Assembly: GCF_946220915.1 (NCBI RefSeq)
Contig: NZ_CAMIHH010000075.1
Coordinates: 1 to 16,302, forward strand
Length of the DNA stretch: 16,302 nt
Direction of reading: 5' to 3'
Source of the DNA: an uncultured Flavobacterium sp.
GTDB taxonomy: Bacteria; Bacteroidota; Bacteroidia; Flavobacteriales; Flavobacteriaceae
The position numbers and the translations under genes were made by a program. Below the pieces are notes generated by a model that saw only the letters and a program-made list of their open reading frames with translations, was not told where the DNA came from and searched no databases. Positions within the stretch are counted from its first letter, which is position 1, and each line of letters opens with the position of its first letter. This document shows positions 15,157 through 16,302 of this stretch, one piece after another.

Positions 15157-15163
15157 AGCATAA

Positions 15164-15171
15164 CACCTCCT
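15164..15171 (-). promoter_or_regulatory. Strong Shine-Dalgarno sequence of rpsU
   Basis: AGGAGGTG pairs with all eight bases of CACCUCCU in the usual 16S 3' end. With the preceding GAG, pairing could reach 11 positions with one G-U. It is 7 bases from the start codon. None of the other start regions in the window has more than a partial match, so this one is distinctive and likely regulatory. Confidence 0.9.
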
Positions 15172-15184
15172 CTCATTAAGGCTG

Positions 15185-15192
15185 CAAACTTA
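15185..15192 (-). promoter_or_regulatory. Candidate -7 box of the rpsU promoter
   Basis: The minus strand reads TAAGTTTG, a full TAnnTTTG match, 28 bases before the rpsU start. The stretch where a -33 TTG is expected (about 15210-15218) is A/T-rich without TTG, so the upstream half is not supported. Start would be near 15178-15180. Confidence 0.45.
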
Positions 15193-15298
15193 AAGCTTTA
15201 TTTTAAATTATGGATTATAAATTTTAAATTTATTTTAACCCGGACATTAAGCCCTAAAAAACTTAGTACGGGCAATTCTTACTACAAATTAAAAACTG

Positions 15299-15305
15299 TA
15301 TTTTG
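15299..15305 (+). promoter_or_regulatory. Weak candidate -7 box for the secreted LRR protein
   Basis: TATTTTG is one T short of TAnnTTTG and lies 25 bases before the ATG at 15331. No TTG is found at the expected upstream distance. It is the best match in the plus-strand half of the divergent region, but weak. Confidence 0.25.
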
Positions 15306-15330
15306 CAGCGTCTTTTAAACCATCAATCCA

Positions 15331-16287
15331 ATGAAAAACAAATACCTGCCTTTAATTTTATTACTGTGCAATATTATTTGCGCACAAACAACTTCAATTC
15401 CTGATGCGGGTTTTGAAGAATGGCTCATCGACCATAATATTGACAGTGATGGCAGTATTAACGGACAGGTCCTTACCAGTGATATTACAGGGATTGCCGA
15501 ACTTGATATTAGCGGATGGGATGGGTGGTCTCCATATACTATATCAGACCTCACAGGAATACAGGATTTTACGGCATTGGAGCGCCTTGTCATTTCTTAC
15601 TTAGAGATCACAGAACTCAATATTTCCCATAACCTGCAATTAAAAGAACTGAGGTGCGGCAGCAATGCAATATCTGAACTTGACCTTTCCGCAAATTCCC
15701 TGTTGGAAGTCATTGATATAAGCACAGCAGGTGATGTGGGGCCATGGAACCTGATTCAAAATCTTGATCTTTCAAACAATCCGAACGTACATACCGTCTT
15801 AGCTTCCGATTGTATTCAGCTGGAAGTGATAAACCTCCGCAATGGGTCTAATAGTGCGAATATGATCATAGATATCGGGCTGTATCCAGGATGGATGCCT
15901 GACGGTATATACAACCATGTTTGCATTGAAATTGATAATGAAGCCGCCGCCGAGGCAGGACAGCTTCCTTATTCGGGATGGGACATAGATTACCCTTATG
16001 TATCCTACCAACTTTTAGAAGACTGCGAACTGGGCAGGGCGAATTTCGAAGAAGGGAAGGTATCCGTTTATCCTAATCCTACAGAAGGCATATTTACAGT
16101 TTCTTCAAATTCCCCCTTGCGAAAAATAGCTGTTTATGATGTAGCAGGCAGGCTGGTGTGTACACAACTGGGTAGTAGCATTAATGAAGCCACAGTGAAT
16201 ATATCTCATCTGCAGCCTGGAAATTACATTGTTAGCATTATTGCAGATAATGAGGCATTTACGCAAAAGGTAATAGTAAATCAGTAA
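15331..16287 (+). CDS. Secreted leucine-rich-repeat protein with type IX secretion C-terminal domain
   Basis: 318 residues. A signal peptide (1-18, basic MKNK then a hydrophobic run) should be cut after ICA, before Gln19; Cys17 lacks a proper lipobox, so a lipoprotein is unlikely. The mature start TTSIPDAGFEEWLIDHNID is the usual opening of internalin-like flavobacterial proteins. Degenerate leucine-rich repeats follow at about 52-170 (LTGIQDF, ITELNIS, LKELRC, ISELDLS, NLDLSNN). The last segment, about 245-318, is a type A sorting domain: VYPNPTEGIF, then IAVYDVAGRLV, then LQPGNYIV and a final KVIVN. Such proteins cross the outer membrane by the type IX system and are usually anchored or released there. 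No partner gene is visible in the window. Ligand unknown; a binding or adhesion role is only inferred from the repeats. Confidence 0.9.
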   Translation: MKNKYLPLILLLCNIICAQTTSIPDAGFEEWLIDHNIDSDGSINGQVLTSDITGIAELDISGWDGWSPYTISDLTGIQDFTALERLVISYLEITELNISHNLQLKELRCGSNAISELDLSANSLLEVIDISTAGDVGPWNLIQNLDLSNNPNVHTVLASDCIQLEVINLRNGSNSANMIIDIGLYPGWMPDGIYNHVCIEIDNEAAAEAGQLPYSGWDIDYPYVSYQLLEDCELGRANFEEGKVSVYPNPTEGIFTVSSNSPLRKIAVYDVAGRLVCTQLGSSINEATVNISHLQPGNYIVSIIADNEAFTQKVIVNQ

Positions 16288-16302
16288 GTCAAAAATTATT
16301 AT

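Overview
The window is a core chromosomal block from a member of the Bacteroidetes, most likely a Flavobacterium-like Flavobacteriaceae. Five things point there: the sequences of RpoB, RpoC, EF-Tu and HPF; a DUF3467 gene directly behind rpoC; promoter boxes of the Bacteroidetes type (TTG / TAnnTTTG); the near absence of Shine-Dalgarno sequences except a very strong one on rpsU; and a protein with a type IX secretion C-terminal tail.

Layout. Positions 1-175 (+) hold the 3' end of a PIN-domain protein gene, closed by a bidirectional terminator. Everything from 238 to 15156 is on the minus strand and is transcribed from high to low coordinates: rpsU (bS21), xerC, hpf, tRNA-Thr(UGU), tRNA-Tyr(GUA), tRNA-Thr(GGU), tuf, tRNA-Trp(CCA), secE, nusG, rplK, rplA, rplJ, rplL, rpoB, rpoC and a DUF3467 gene. 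At 15331-16287 (+) a divergent gene encodes a secreted leucine-rich-repeat protein. No stretch above 300 bases lacks a gene; the largest gap is the 174-base divergent region 15157-15330.

How it works together. The block supplies the translation elongation factor and the tRNAs, the SecE translocon subunit, the NusG elongation factor, the L11/L1/L10/L7-L12 ribosomal stalk proteins and the two large RNA polymerase subunits. Control appears to lie in RNA structures between the genes: terminator-like hairpins follow rpsU, hpf, tuf and rplL, and another hairpin lies between rpoB and rpoC. Two of the terminators carry a promoter -7 box in or beside the hairpin. rpsU has the only full Shine-Dalgarno sequence of the window, matching the known feedback loop in flavobacteria in which ribosomes lacking bS21 expose their anti-SD and translate rpsU.

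I see no clearly new defence, mobile or biosynthetic system. The points worth a second look are regulatory, plus the unexplained DUF3467 protein in the RNA polymerase operon.
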